64,000 bases of DNA. It comes from Acidobacteriota bacterium. Its GTDB lineage: Bacteria; Acidobacteriota; Terriglobia; Acidiferrales; UBA7541. The stretch spans positions 1 to 64,000 of the forward strand of contig JABDGF010000004.1 in assembly GCA_013286165.1 (NCBI GenBank), given 5' to 3'. Made by a program: the position numbers and the translations under genes. The notes under the pieces were generated by a model that was not told where the DNA came from, searched no databases, and worked only from the letters and a program-made list of their open reading frames with translations. How positions within the stretch are numbered: position 1 is the stretch's first letter; the number at the start of each line of letters is the position of its first letter. Below, in pieces: positions 37,193-45,042 of this stretch.

Positions 37193-37642
37193 ATGCGACA
37201 CCTTAAATCAGGCTCGAAACTTGGCAAGCAGCCCGCGCATCGCCGCGCGGTGTTGCGCAACCTGGTGACGAACCTCATCGAAAAAGAACGCATCCACACC
37301 ACCATTCTCCGCGCCAAAGCGACTCGTCGCCTCGCGGAGAAGATGATCACGCTCGGCAAGCGCGACTCGCTTCACGCGCGACGTCAGGCGGCTGCGTTCC
37401 TGATGACCCCCCTTGCCACAGAGAAACTCTTCAAGGACCTCGCACCGCGCTTCGCTCAGCGGCCGGGCGGTTACACCCGCATCGTCCGCGCCGGCTGGCG
37501 CCTCGGCGACGGCGCCGAACTCGCGATTTTGGAGTTCATCGGCTCCGAGCTGAAGAAGAAAGAGAAGAAGGCGCGCCGCAAGCCCGCAGAAGAGGCTCCC
37601 GAAGAAGACACCGAAAAGGAAGCGGTCGCGAACAAGAAGTAA
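37193..37642 (+). CDS. rplQ: Ribosomal protein L17 with charged tail
   Basis: 50S protein at the tunnel exit and the last gene of the cluster. MRHLKSGSKLGKQPAHRRAV (1-20) and LRNLVTNLIEKERIHTTILR (21-40) are diagnostic; then FAQRPGGYTRIVRAGWRLGD (about 84-103) and AELAILEFIGSE. A Lys/Glu-rich tail (KKKEKKARRKPAEEAPEEDT onward) lengthens it to 149 residues versus about 120. A strong terminator follows 18 bases after the stop. Confidence 0.96.
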   Translation: MRHLKSGSKLGKQPAHRRAVLRNLVTNLIEKERIHTTILRAKATRRLAEKMITLGKRDSLHARRQAAAFLMTPLATEKLFKDLAPRFAQRPGGYTRIVRAGWRLGDGAELAILEFIGSELKKKEKKARRKPAEEAPEEDTEKEAVANKK

Positions 37643-37660
37643 GCTTCCTCAACGCAAGTC

Positions 37661-37704
37661 AAAAAGCCCGGCGACGCGAATTGCGCAGCCGGGCTTTTTC
37701 TTTA
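37661..37704 (+). terminator. Terminator of the ribosomal supercluster
   Basis: AAAAAGCCCGGC at 37661-37672 is perfectly complementary to GCCGGGCTTTTT at 37688-37699, followed by CTTTAG. The A and T arms make it plausible in both directions. Confidence 0.9.
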
Positions 37705-37757
37705 GATTTAAGATTTCAATGTAGCGCCGCCGGACTTTAGCGCGGCAACTCTTCAGT

Positions 37758-37873
37758 GGGACAGGCTCTCAGCCTGTCTGCACCCCGCTCTCAGCGGGGT
37801 GTGCCCCGGGCGAGCGCAGCGAGCTGTAGCTTAGACTTTCGAGTCTGAGCGGGACCAACTCTCAGTTGGTCCC
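37758..37873. repeat. Cluster of palindromes sharing a CTC loop
   Basis: Three perfect hairpins have different arms but the same three-base loop CTC: GACAGGCT/AGCCTGTC (37760-37778), CACCCCGCT/AGCGGGGTG (37781-37801) and GGGACCAACT/AGTTGGTCCC (37851-37873). A fourth, AGACT-TTCG-AGTCT (37833-37846), has a tetraloop. They lie between the rplQ terminator and the convergent DUF1697 gene, with no coding sequence beneath. Function unknown. Confidence 0.8.
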
Positions 37874-37923
37874 GGGTTGAGCCACTGCAACCGCACCTCG
37901 CGCGCATCCGCGCAGGACTCGGC

Positions 37924-38595
37924 TCACTCATCCTTTGTACCACTCACCATCTCCGCTAGCGCCAACACCGTCCGCCAATTCCGCGCCGTACCCACCGTCT
38001 TCAACCTCGAATCAAAATACTGGCTGGTCAGCTTGTTGTTCGCGAGTCCCGTCGGGAACAGCAAATAAATCTCCCGCCCCAACACCGTAAACGAATCTCC
38101 GGGCGACCGCTGCGGATCCAGCAGCGCCACGTGTTCCGCCAGCGGCTCATCCGCCAAAAAGCTCACGTGCGGCCGATCGCGCTCCTGATCGCACTTCGGA
38201 TAAGGATTCGCCGCGATCACCGCGAAAAGCTCTTCCGCCGTCCGCAGCACCACAGGCGCCTCAAATCCAAACCGCTTCGCGATCCGCGCCTCGATCGCCG
38301 CCGCGTCGATCCCGCTTGCGGGCGCCGTGAACGCGACGTTCCCGCTCTGGATGAACGTCGTGACGTCCGTGCACCCGCACGCCTCAAACACCGCCACGAG
38401 GTCCTTCATCGACATCCGCTTGTGCGCCGCGAGGTTGATTCCACGCAGCAACGCAACCGAGCGGCCGCGCACAGCACGCGAAGGCGACTTCGCGACGGGA
38501 AACAGCTTGCTCTTACCCACCGCGCTCTTTTTTGCGCGAGCTACGCCCTTCTTCTTCGAACTTGCGGCCCGTGCGGTTTTCTTCTTCATAGCCAT
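37924..38595 (-). CDS. DUF1697 family protein
   Basis: Member of the DUF1697 family, of unknown function. The family core begins VALLRGINLAAHKRMSMKDL (about 48-67), with FIQSGNVAFTAP (about 81-92), and continues to TVGTARNWRTVLALAEMV near the end. It is preceded by a basic Lys/Ala-rich N-terminal extension of about 40 residues (KKKTARAASSKKKGVARAKK), not typical of the family. 223 residues. The start ATG lies 4 bases after the M61 peptidase stop, so the two are probably coupled, although no functional link is evident. Confidence 0.85.
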   Translation of the reverse strand: MAMKKKTARAASSKKKGVARAKKSAVGKSKLFPVAKSPSRAVRGRSVALLRGINLAAHKRMSMKDLVAVFEACGCTDVTTFIQSGNVAFTAPASGIDAAAIEARIAKRFGFEAPVVLRTAEELFAVIAANPYPKCDQERDRPHVSFLADEPLAEHVALLDPQRSPGDSFTVLGREIYLLFPTGLANNKLTSQYFDSRLKTVGTARNWRTVLALAEMVSGTKDE

Positions 38596-38599
38596 AGCG

Positions 38600-40498
38600 T
38601 CACTTGATCCCCAGCCACGAATTGTAAATCGCCTTCTGCTGCGGCGTGGGATTCTCCATCGGCTTCAGCGAGTACGTGGGGTTCGGATTCGCCGCGAACG
38701 TAAGCGTCAGTTCTCGGAACTCGCCTAGCCTCACCACCGTCACCTTCACCGTGTCTCCCGGCTTGTGCGCGCCAAGTTCCTTCGTCACCGCGTCGCCATC
38801 GAGCACGCGCCCGTCGATGCCGAAAATCTCATCGTTCACGTCGAGTCCCGACGTTTCCGCCGGGCCACCGGGAATAATGTTCTGAATTTTCAGGTGGCCG
38901 TTGTCACCGGCCGTAGTCGTGAGCCCGGCCCAGCCCTTGGTGGTGTCGAATTTCTTCTCCACCGTCACGCCCGCATACGCAAAGTACTGCTCGTAGGGAA
39001 TCGGCTCCTTGCCCGAAATGTATTTCGTGAAGAGCGGGCTCAAATCTGTTCCGGCTATTTCCGACGCGGCCCTAACGGGGTCTTCCGGCTGAAAGCCCGG
39101 TTTCGGCAGCGCGTAACGCGAGTAGAGCAGGCGCATCCAGTCGTCCAGCGACTTCTGATTGTTCGTCGCATTCCGGATCGCGAAATCCAGAATGTGGCCC
39201 ATCACCTGGCCGCCGTCGTAATACGAATAGTTCGTATTGCGCAGATTGTTTTCCTGCGAGACCACGCTGCGCGAATACCACGTGTCCCAGCTCGTGTCTT
39301 CGATGCTGCGCTCTTTGCGCCCCGGCATCGCGTCGAAATTCGTCATCAGCCGCGCGATGCCGTCGAGATATTTCTGCGGCTCCAGCACTCCCGCGCGCAC
39401 CAGCATCAACGCGCCGTAGTAGCTCGTTAGCCCCTCGGAAATCCACAGCGACGGCGTGTGCACCATCTGCGTGTAATCAAATGGGCCCAGCGGCAACGGC
39501 CGCAACCGTTTTACGTTCCACGCGTGGAAAAATTCATGCGACGTCACAAACAATTTCAGCATGGCCTGATCGCCGTAGCCCGGCACAGGATCGGTGGAAT
39601 CCCAGTCCTTGCCAAAATCGATCTGCGTCGAATTCAAGTGCTCGAGCCCGCCGCCCGTATTCGGCCAGATATGAAAGATGAAGTAATACTCCTTGAACGG
39701 CGCCGCCTGGCCCACGCTGCCCGCCACGGGCTGCCACATCGCCACAGACTGCGCGACGGTCTTCTGCAGGTCGTCCGCGAATTTCGAAAAATCCGCCTTG
39801 CCCACCACGTCGTGAACGATCACGTGATACGTGGTGCCGCTGATCTGAAAAGTCTTCTCCTGAATGTCGCCGCTGATCTCTAGCGGTGCGTCGGCGAACC
39901 AATTGTAATCTGCGGCGCGGAACGTGTGCTCGCCGGTGTGCTCCATGCCCGTCGCGACCTTCCAACCCGTCGGCACATCGATCGAAAGTTCCGCCGGCCG
40001 CTCCTTGCCGCCCACCAGATACATCCACACCGACGGACCGCCGATGAAAACGTGCCGGTCGTTGTACTGCGCGATGTTGTTCTGCAGCGTGTTCGCAAAA
40101 ATCTGGTAGCTCACGGTGATCGACGTCGCGCCCGCCAGATCGATCTGCCAGGTCTGGCTGTCGGTCTTGCGCCATTTCAATTCCGCGCCGCCGCTCTCGG
40201 GCCGCACCTTGAATCCCTGCACGTTCGCCGAGTAGTTTTCGATGTAGTAGGAGCCGGGCGCCCAGTCGGGAATCGCCACGTCGGCCGTCGCGCCGCTCAG
40301 CCCGTCGATGTGCATCGTCACGTCGAGCAGATGCGTATTCGGCTTTTCAAATTTCAATTCGTAGCGGATTGGGCTCAGAGGCGTCGGCGCAGCGACCGCT
40401 GACGCAGCGGCAGAACCGGCAGCAGTGGAACCAAAAGCGGGAAGGCCAAACACCAGCGAAGCGCACAGCAGGGAAGCGGATAGCATTCTTGAGGGCAT
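38600..40498 (-). CDS. M61 family glycyl aminopeptidase-like protein with PDZ domain
   Basis: Probable exported zinc metallopeptidase. N-terminal signal peptide (PSRMLSASLLCASLVFGLPA). A beta-rich N-terminal domain (about 45-220) includes ADVAIPDWAPGSYYIENYSA, characteristic of M61. The zinc motif HEFFH is in VTSHEFFHAWNVKRLRP (about 316-332); the downstream Glu is in LWISEGLTSYYG. A PDZ domain (about 515-600) has NDEIFGIDGRVLDGDAVTKE. At 632 residues it is full length with the catalytic motif intact. The start ATG follows AAAGGA. It is in a minus-strand run guaB-vanZ-M61-DUF1697. Substrate unknown. Confidence 0.9.
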   Translation of the reverse strand: MPSRMLSASLLCASLVFGLPAFGSTAAGSAAASAVAAPTPLSPIRYELKFEKPNTHLLDVTMHIDGLSGATADVAIPDWAPGSYYIENYSANVQGFKVRPESGGAELKWRKTDSQTWQIDLAGATSITVSYQIFANTLQNNIAQYNDRHVFIGGPSVWMYLVGGKERPAELSIDVPTGWKVATGMEHTGEHTFRAADYNWFADAPLEISGDIQEKTFQISGTTYHVIVHDVVGKADFSKFADDLQKTVAQSVAMWQPVAGSVGQAAPFKEYYFIFHIWPNTGGGLEHLNSTQIDFGKDWDSTDPVPGYGDQAMLKLFVTSHEFFHAWNVKRLRPLPLGPFDYTQMVHTPSLWISEGLTSYYGALMLVRAGVLEPQKYLDGIARLMTNFDAMPGRKERSIEDTSWDTWYSRSVVSQENNLRNTNYSYYDGGQVMGHILDFAIRNATNNQKSLDDWMRLLYSRYALPKPGFQPEDPVRAASEIAGTDLSPLFTKYISGKEPIPYEQYFAYAGVTVEKKFDTTKGWAGLTTTAGDNGHLKIQNIIPGGPAETSGLDVNDEIFGIDGRVLDGDAVTKELGAHKPGDTVKVTVVRLGEFRELTLTFAANPNPTYSLKPMENPTPQQKAIYNSWLGIK

Positions 40499-40526
40499 GA
40501 GTGTCCTTTCAGGTTGAAACGATGGG

Positions 40527-41021
40527 TTATTTGACGTGCGTTGTCTCCAACGGGGTACCGGAAATGTGCGGAAGCCCGCGTTTTTGACGGTGATTGCTCC
40601 AAACCATTACGAGGCCAGCCGCGACCTGCGCCACAATCCCGCCAAACGCGTCGATCATCACATCCGTCACCAGCGCCGTCCGCCCCGGCACAAACGATTG
40701 GTGAAACTCATCGAGCGCCGCATAGCCGACCACCAGCAGAATGCTAACCAGCGCCCAGCGCAGATGCGTGCCCGCGTGGCCCGCGCGAATGCCACGCAGT
40801 ACGAGCAGGCTGAAAATAAAATATTCGGTGAAGTGCCCGGTTTTGCGGATGTAGTGGTGATACAGCTCAAGCGTTGCTGGCGTTGCGTGCGGCATCAGCC
40901 ATCGGAGGAATGGCAGGATGAAGTGCCCGGTGTGTTCGGAGGAAAATCCGGCCGTCGAAAAGCCGGACATAACTGCGCCCCACGCGAGCGCCGGCCACCA
41001 ACGCTTCAGCCAAGCCTTCAT
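40527..41021 (-). CDS. VanZ-like membrane protein
   Basis: Small inner-membrane protein of the VanZ family, named from the teicoplanin-resistance gene but found widely without resistance functions. The core has SSEHTGHFILPFLRWLM (about 28-44), HYIRKTGHFTEYFIFSLLVL (about 56-75) and ALDEFHQSFVPGRTALVTDV (about 102-121), the diagnostic E/D-E-x-H-Q-x-F-x-x-G-R motif. About four hydrophobic segments. ATG 41021 gives 164 residues; an upstream TTG at 41051 is possible, and neither has a clear ribosome binding site. It follows guaB by 67 bases. Resistance cannot be inferred. Confidence 0.85.
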   Translation of the reverse strand: MKAWLKRWWPALAWGAVMSGFSTAGFSSEHTGHFILPFLRWLMPHATPATLELYHHYIRKTGHFTEYFIFSLLVLRGIRAGHAGTHLRWALVSILLVVGYAALDEFHQSFVPGRTALVTDVMIDAFGGIVAQVAAGLVMVWSNHRQKRGLPHISGTPLETTHVK

Positions 41022-41088
41022 GCCGCGCAATCTGCCCACTCGTGCGCGCAATTCGAGCGGCTGTGTGCCTTCGATTCAAGCAGCGCCA

Positions 41089-42549
41089 TTATTCCAGCCG
41101 GTAGTTCGGCGCCTCGCGCGTGATAATCACGTCGTGCACGTGGCTCTCGCGGAGCCCCGCCGACGAGATCCGGATGAACTTGCCGCGCTCCTGCAGCTCT
41201 TTCAAATTCTCAGTGCCACAGTAGCCCATGCCGCTCTTCAAGCCGCCCACGAGTTGTTCGACGAGCGCCGAAAGCGGCCCCTTGTATGGCACCTGCCCTT
41301 CGATTCCTTCCGGCACAGACTTGCCGCGCGCTTGGCCTTCCTGCGCGTATCGGTCCGCCGATCCCGCTTCCATCGCGCCGAGTGATCCCATGCCGCGGTA
41401 CGACTTGAACGTCCGGCCTTGATAGAGAATCGTCTCGCCCGGCGATTCTTCCGTGCCCGCGAAAAGGCTACCGATCATCACCGCGTTTGCGCCCGCTGCG
41501 ATCGCTTTCGTGATGTCGCCCGAAAATTTGATCCCGCCGTCCGCAATCACAGGTACGCCAGTACCTTTCGCGGCCTTCGTTGCTTCGATGATTGCCGTGA
41601 TCTGCGGCACGCCCGCGCCCGTCACCACGCGTGTGGTACAGATCGATCCCGGCCCGATCCCCACCTTCAGTCCATCTACGCCCATCGCGATCAGGTCGTG
41701 CGCGCCTTCCATCGTGGCCACATTACCCGCCACAAGTTCAATATCCGGCAGCGCGTGCTTCACGGCTTTGATCGCTTCCATCACGCGCGTGCTATGCCCG
41801 TGCGACGTGTCGATCGCCAGTACATCCGCCTTCTCTCTCGCCATTTCCTGCGCGCGCTCGAGGAAGTCGCCCGTCGCGCCGATCGCCGCGCCTACACGCA
41901 GCCGGCCGTGGTCGTCCTTCGTCGCGTTCGGAAACTCCATTTTCTTCTGAATGTCTTTTACGGTGATCAGGCCCTTCAAATTGAAATCGCCATCGACCAC
42001 CAGCAACTTCTCGATGCGGTGCTTCTGCAAAATTTTCTCGGCTTCATCGAGCGTTGTGCCTACCGGAACTGTCACCAGGCCGTCTTTCGTCATCACTGCG
42101 CTTACCGGCTGATCGAGGTTGCGTTCAAACCGCAGGTCGCGGTTCGTCATGATGCCTACGAGGCGCGTGCCGCGCGTCACCGGCAAGCCCGACACTTTGT
42201 ACTTATTCATGATGTCGAGCGCCTGCCGCACCGAAATTTCCGGCGCGATCGTGATCGGGTCCACGATCATGCCGCTCTCCGATCGTTTCACGCGGTCCAC
42301 TTCCTCCGCCTGCCGGTCGATCGTCATGTTGCGGTGAACGAAGCCGAGGCCGCCCTGTCGCGCCATCGCGATTGCCAGGCGCGCATCCGTCACCGTATCC
42401 ATCGCAGCCGCCACGATCGGAATGTTGATCGCGATCTTTCTCGTCAGGCACGTGCGCGTATCGGTTTGCGTGGGCAGCACGGAACTTTTTCCCGGCAAAA
42501 GCAACACGTCGTCAAACGTGAGCCCTTCGGGGATGGGACCATCGATCAT
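41089..42549 (-). CDS. guaB: IMP dehydrogenase
   Basis: Oxidises IMP to XMP, the committed step of guanine nucleotide synthesis. 486 residues. The barrel begins [20 protein letters not shown] (about 10-29). Two CBS domains (about 95-215) include [20 protein letters not shown]. The catalytic cysteine loop [19 protein letters not shown] (about 297-315) and flap region [18 protein letters not shown] are intact. ATG 42549 follows CAGGAGAAGCA. It has its own promoter and a roughly 100-base leader. No guaA is nearby. Confidence 0.97.
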   Translation of the reverse strand: MIDGPIPEGLTFDDVLLLPGKSSVLPTQTDTRTCLTRKIAINIPIVAAAMDTVTDARLAIAMARQGGLGFVHRNMTIDRQAEEVDRVKRSESGMIVDPITIAPEISVRQALDIMNKYKVSGLPVTRGTRLVGIMTNRDLRFERNLDQPVSAVMTKDGLVTVPVGTTLDEAEKILQKHRIEKLLVVDGDFNLKGLITVKDIQKKMEFPNATKDDHGRLRVGAAIGATGDFLERAQEMAREKADVLAIDTSHGHSTRVMEAIKAVKHALPDIELVAGNVATMEGAHDLIAMGVDGLKVGIGPGSICTTRVVTGAGVPQITAIIEATKAAKGTGVPVIADGGIKFSGDITKAIAAGANAVMIGSLFAGTEESPGETILYQGRTFKSYRGMGSLGAMEAGSADRYAQEGQARGKSVPEGIEGQVPYKGPLSALVEQLVGGLKSGMGYCGTENLKELQERGKFIRISSAGLRESHVHDVIITREAPNYRLE

Positions 42550-42656
42550 TGCTTCTCCTGTGGTGGTGCGAAGCCGCCGCGGCGCGCTTCCGTGCAGGTT
42601 GGATTTTCAGTGGGGAAAATAGAATTGTTGCGCAGGCCCTTCATGAGTGAACCCTA

Positions 42657-42685
42657 ATTTTATAAGGTCCGCGCACACCATGCAA
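42657..42685 (-). promoter_or_regulatory. guaB promoter
   Basis: Read on the minus strand, TTGCAT (42685-42680) and TAAAAT (42662-42657) are 17 bases apart, about 108 bases upstream of the guaB ATG. The rest of the 306-base gap (42550-42855) holds a palindromic repeat at 42689-42720 and no gene. Confidence 0.6.
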
Positions 42686-42688
42686 GCC

Positions 42689-42720
42689 GTCGGACAGCCT
42701 CGCAGGCTGCCCTCCTGCGA
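42689..42720. repeat. Dispersed 32-base repeat with three-base-loop palindrome, copy A
   Basis: Contains CAGCCT (42695-42700), loop CGC and AGGCTG (42704-42709). The 32 bases match 46048-46079 at 25 positions. The arms resemble the first palindrome of the 37.76-kb cluster in mirrored form. Lies between guaB's promoter and the end of the adjacent gene. Confidence 0.6.
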
Positions 42721-42855
42721 AGAATCAGCACACTTCAGGCAGCTCCACGCTCGCACCTCAATCGCCATAAGGGAGAAAGCAGATGCACAGGCTGGAGTTC
42801 GCCTGCGTGCCTTTGAATTTGTTCTAGTAGAAATTACCCAAATCAGAAGACATCC

Positions 42856-43548
42856 CTACCGCGCCTGGGCCTCCGCCACCTTCGCGCGCCTAGCCACCAC
42901 CACCAAATACCACGCCGGCCAAACCACCGCCCAGGCCGACATCCACCCCGGCTGCGTCGTAAGCTTCGGCAGCAAAAACGAAGTCACAATCACCGCCAGC
43001 GTCATCGCAATCGGGAAGGGAATTCGCCGAATCCGCAGCCCCATCAGGACGCCGGCGAGCGCGGGAATCAGAAACACCATCAGGCACGGCCGCGACAACG
43101 TCTGGCTCCGGAACTCGGCGAGACAGACCGTGCACGGCGACAAACAGAGCGCCGCGCTGACCCACAGCGTTCGCCGCGAAATCGAACCCACCACGAATCC
43201 GCCGGTCCATGACCACGCTACCAGCAGCACTGCTTCGCAAATTAGCTGCGCGCTTGCCGCCGGCGTCAACGCGCCGCCGTAAATCCACGCCGCTGCGCCC
43301 GCACTCACCGAAATCGACGCGCCCATCAGAAAGAAACTTCCCGGCATCGCCACGCCAAACGCCGCAAGCCACGGCCGCCACTCGCGCCACGCCGTCACTT
43401 GGCGCCACGCGATCAGCCCCAGCACGCCGAGCACAGCACGGAGTCCTTTTTCGCCGGCCTCTGCCAGGTCGCCGAGCACCACTTCGCGCTCCTCCGGCTC
43501 CAGCAACAGCGCTGCGGCTTCCACCAGTGACCAGTGTGTGCTGCTCAC
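42856..43548 (-). CDS. Polytopic membrane protein with permease-prefix-like N-terminus
   Basis: Integral membrane protein of unknown function. GTG at 43548 overlaps the PadR stop by four bases (GTGA) and gives MSSTHWSLVEAAALLLEPEE; a longer open frame upstream lies in the PadR gene and is not real. The N-terminus (LLLEPEEREVVLGDLAEAGE, about 12-31) resembles the prefix domains of MacB-like permeases that accompany PadR genes in Acidobacteriota, but no permease domain follows. Five to six hydrophobic segments cover about 60-215 (for example LLVAWSWTGGFVVGSI). 230 residues. Coupled to, and presumably regulated by, the adjacent PadR repressor. Confidence 0.7.
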   Translation of the reverse strand: MSSTHWSLVEAAALLLEPEEREVVLGDLAEAGEKGLRAVLGVLGLIAWRQVTAWREWRPWLAAFGVAMPGSFFLMGASISVSAGAAAWIYGGALTPAASAQLICEAVLLVAWSWTGGFVVGSISRRTLWVSAALCLSPCTVCLAEFRSQTLSRPCLMVFLIPALAGVLMGLRIRRIPFPIAMTLAVIVTSFLLPKLTTQPGWMSAWAVVWPAWYLVVVARRAKVAEAQAR

Positions 43549-43871
43549 GACGTGCTCCCGCGATGCGTCACCCAGCTTGCGCCGCGGCTCACCTTCGCCA
43601 CGGCATCGTAGAAATCCTTGGCCGCGCGAACGCCCTTCGGCGTCACGCGAATCATGCGTTTCGCGCGGCCGCCACGCTGCGCCGTCGCTTCGCCCATCCA
43701 GGTCTTCAGCAGGCCTTTGGTTTCGAGCCGCTCGATCGTGGTGTAGAGCGCGCCGATCGAGCACGTCCGTCCCGTGCTCGTTTCGATTTCTTCGCGGATC
43801 GCCGCGCCATAGGCGCCGTCGCCGAGGCCAGCGGCGGCAGTGATCAGCAGGTATTCAAATTCGCCCAGCAT
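43545..43871 (-). CDS. PadR family transcriptional regulator
   Basis: Small winged-helix repressor of the PadR-like subfamily 2 type. 108 residues: EFEYLLITAAAGLGDGAYGA (about 4-23), TCSIGALYTTIERLETKGLL (about 36-55) as recognition helix and wing, and VTPKGVRAAKDF. ATG 43871 sits only one base downstream of a 25-base operator-like site and lacks a ribosome binding site, suggesting a leaderless message. Overlaps the downstream membrane protein gene. PadR proteins usually control their own operon; the same site is also found 20 bases before the gene at 43938. Confidence 0.9.
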   Translation of the reverse strand: MLGEFEYLLITAAAGLGDGAYGAAIREEIETSTGRTCSIGALYTTIERLETKGLLKTWMGEATAQRGGRAKRMIRVTPKGVRAAKDFYDAVAKVSRGASWVTHRGSTS

Positions 43872-43872
43872 A

Positions 43873-43897
43873 ATTAGAACTGCATTGTGATACTAAT
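43873..43897. promoter_or_regulatory. Operator-like site upstream of padR (copy 1)
   Basis: Imperfect palindrome: ATTAG at 43873-43877 and CTAAT at 43893-43897 flank a centre containing TGCATTGTGATA. It ends one base before the padR start and is identical at 24 of 25 positions to 44590-44614. Probable autoregulatory PadR binding site, by inference from repetition and position. Confidence 0.6.
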
Positions 43898-43937
43898 GGG
43901 GAAGCGCGTCAAGCGCGTTTTAACTGGGCGCGAGTCA

Positions 43938-44570
43938 CTAACTCTCGATGGGCCGCGTGCGGTCGCCGGGAATTACGTCCACCAGCTGGATCGATTCGAG
44001 CGTGTGCTTCCAGTGCAGAATCAAAAACGGCGCGGTCTGCGCGTCGATGAAAAGATCCTGCCGCATCAGGGCCCACGGGCTCACAAACGGAAGAGGCGGC
44101 ATCGGCCCGCTCAGCCGGTCCGGCGTGTAGCCAAACGCCTGGATGTCGCTCGCGACGGCTTGCTCCACCGCCACAAATTCGTCGATCGGCGGCTTCGGGT
44201 CGATGCGCCGGTCGTGATCGATTGTCACCACGCGTTCACGCAGCTTCACCGGCACGCTGGCAGGGGATTGCGAGGAAAAATGGTAGATGGCCACAGCGAG
44301 CGCTCCGCGAAAATTCGAAACGCAGCCTTGATCCGGCGCGCTCGGCTCGCCCACGCACATCCGCTGGTTCGTCGTGCGATCGATGAATCCCAGGTCGTTC
44401 GTCGAGATCTTGCCGTAAGACTTCACCGTCATTTCCACTTCGCACTCCGGCAGCGCGAACCGGTACGTCGGGTCGCTCGAGGTTTTGTGCTTCACCATCG
44501 CATCTGTCGCAGTGACCGGCATCAACGCTGCCAGTGTTCCCAGAAACGATCGTCGGCTGGTGGTCTGCAC
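43938..44570 (-). CDS. Unknown protein with Tat signal peptide, PadR-linked
   Basis: I do not recognise this family. GTG at 44570, with GGGAGG six to twelve bases upstream, gives MQTTSRRSFLGTLAALMPVT, a twin-arginine signal (RRSFLG), so the protein is probably exported folded. ATG 44591 would put seven residues ahead of it. The mature part (about 185 residues) includes FALPECEVEMTVKSYGKIST, a CVGEP segment, one cysteine in DQGCVSNF and ALMRQDLFIDAQTAPFLILH. It shows no membrane segment. The operator-like site shared with padR lies 20 bases upstream, so it is probably in the same regulon. Confidence 0.65.
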   Translation of the reverse strand: MQTTSRRSFLGTLAALMPVTATDAMVKHKTSSDPTYRFALPECEVEMTVKSYGKISTNDLGFIDRTTNQRMCVGEPSAPDQGCVSNFRGALAVAIYHFSSQSPASVPVKLRERVVTIDHDRRIDPKPPIDEFVAVEQAVASDIQAFGYTPDRLSGPMPPLPFVSPWALMRQDLFIDAQTAPFLILHWKHTLESIQLVDVIPGDRTRPIES

Positions 44571-44589
44571 GGCGCTATCCTCCCGCCCC

Positions 44590-44614
44590 ATTAGAACTAC
44601 ATTGTGATACTAAT
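44590..44614. promoter_or_regulatory. Operator-like site upstream of the Tat-exported gene (copy 2)
   Basis: ATTAG at 44590-44594 and CTAAT at 44610-44614, with one mismatch (A for G at the centre) to the site upstream of padR. Suggests control by the same regulator. Confidence 0.6.
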
Positions 44615-44808
44615 CGTTGAGCCTTGTCAATCGGCCACACTTCCAGCGTTCTAAGCCTTCACTCGATCGATTCGCCCGCTACGCCCGCCGTGTGAGTGCC
44701 TCACCACGACAGCCGCAACTAGCTGTAGCGGCGCGTTGCCCGGTTCTGGCAAGGCGGCGCTTTTGTAGGACCTTCCGCTAACTACCCCTCTGCAAGATCG
44801 TCGCCAAT
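44615..44808. other. Intergenic stretch between the PadR module and the YheT gene
   Basis: No gene is visible in the 430 bases between 44615 and 45042. The stretch contains copy 2 of the operator at its left edge and a pair of tandem repeats at 44809-44866; otherwise nothing recognisable. Confidence 0.4.
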
Positions 44809-44866
44809 CTCTCTCCTGTTGGTTGTATAGAGGAGGGCGTCTCTCTCCTGTTGGATATATAGAGGA
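44809..44866. repeat. Two tandem 26-base repeats, period 32
   Basis: Copies at 44809-44834 and 44841-44866 begin CTCTCTCCTGTTGG and end TATAGAGGA, differing at two positions between. CTCT and AGAG at the ends make each an imperfect inverted repeat. The 32-base period is about three helical turns, which suits a tandem binding site. No tie to a known motif. Confidence 0.6.
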
Positions 44867-45042
44867 AAGCCTTCAGTTTTGAATACGGACTGCGCGGGAA
44901 GAACGTTCCGTGCGAGTTGTAAATCGTTTTAGCGTCCGACAGCCGTCCCGCAACTGGGACGTTTCCGCTCGAAATCGAACAAAAACCGCGCCGCGAGCGC
45001 GTCTTGGTTGCGCGAAATGTCACGGCCCTTTAACATTTTCAG

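Noticed and set aside
40527-41021. Glycopeptide resistance role for the VanZ-like gene
   Set aside because: The VanZ family is widespread without resistance function and no van cluster genes are near.
43549-43764. Longer start for the membrane protein gene
   Set aside because: The extra codons lie within padR in another frame; GTG 43548 overlapping the padR stop is the plausible start.
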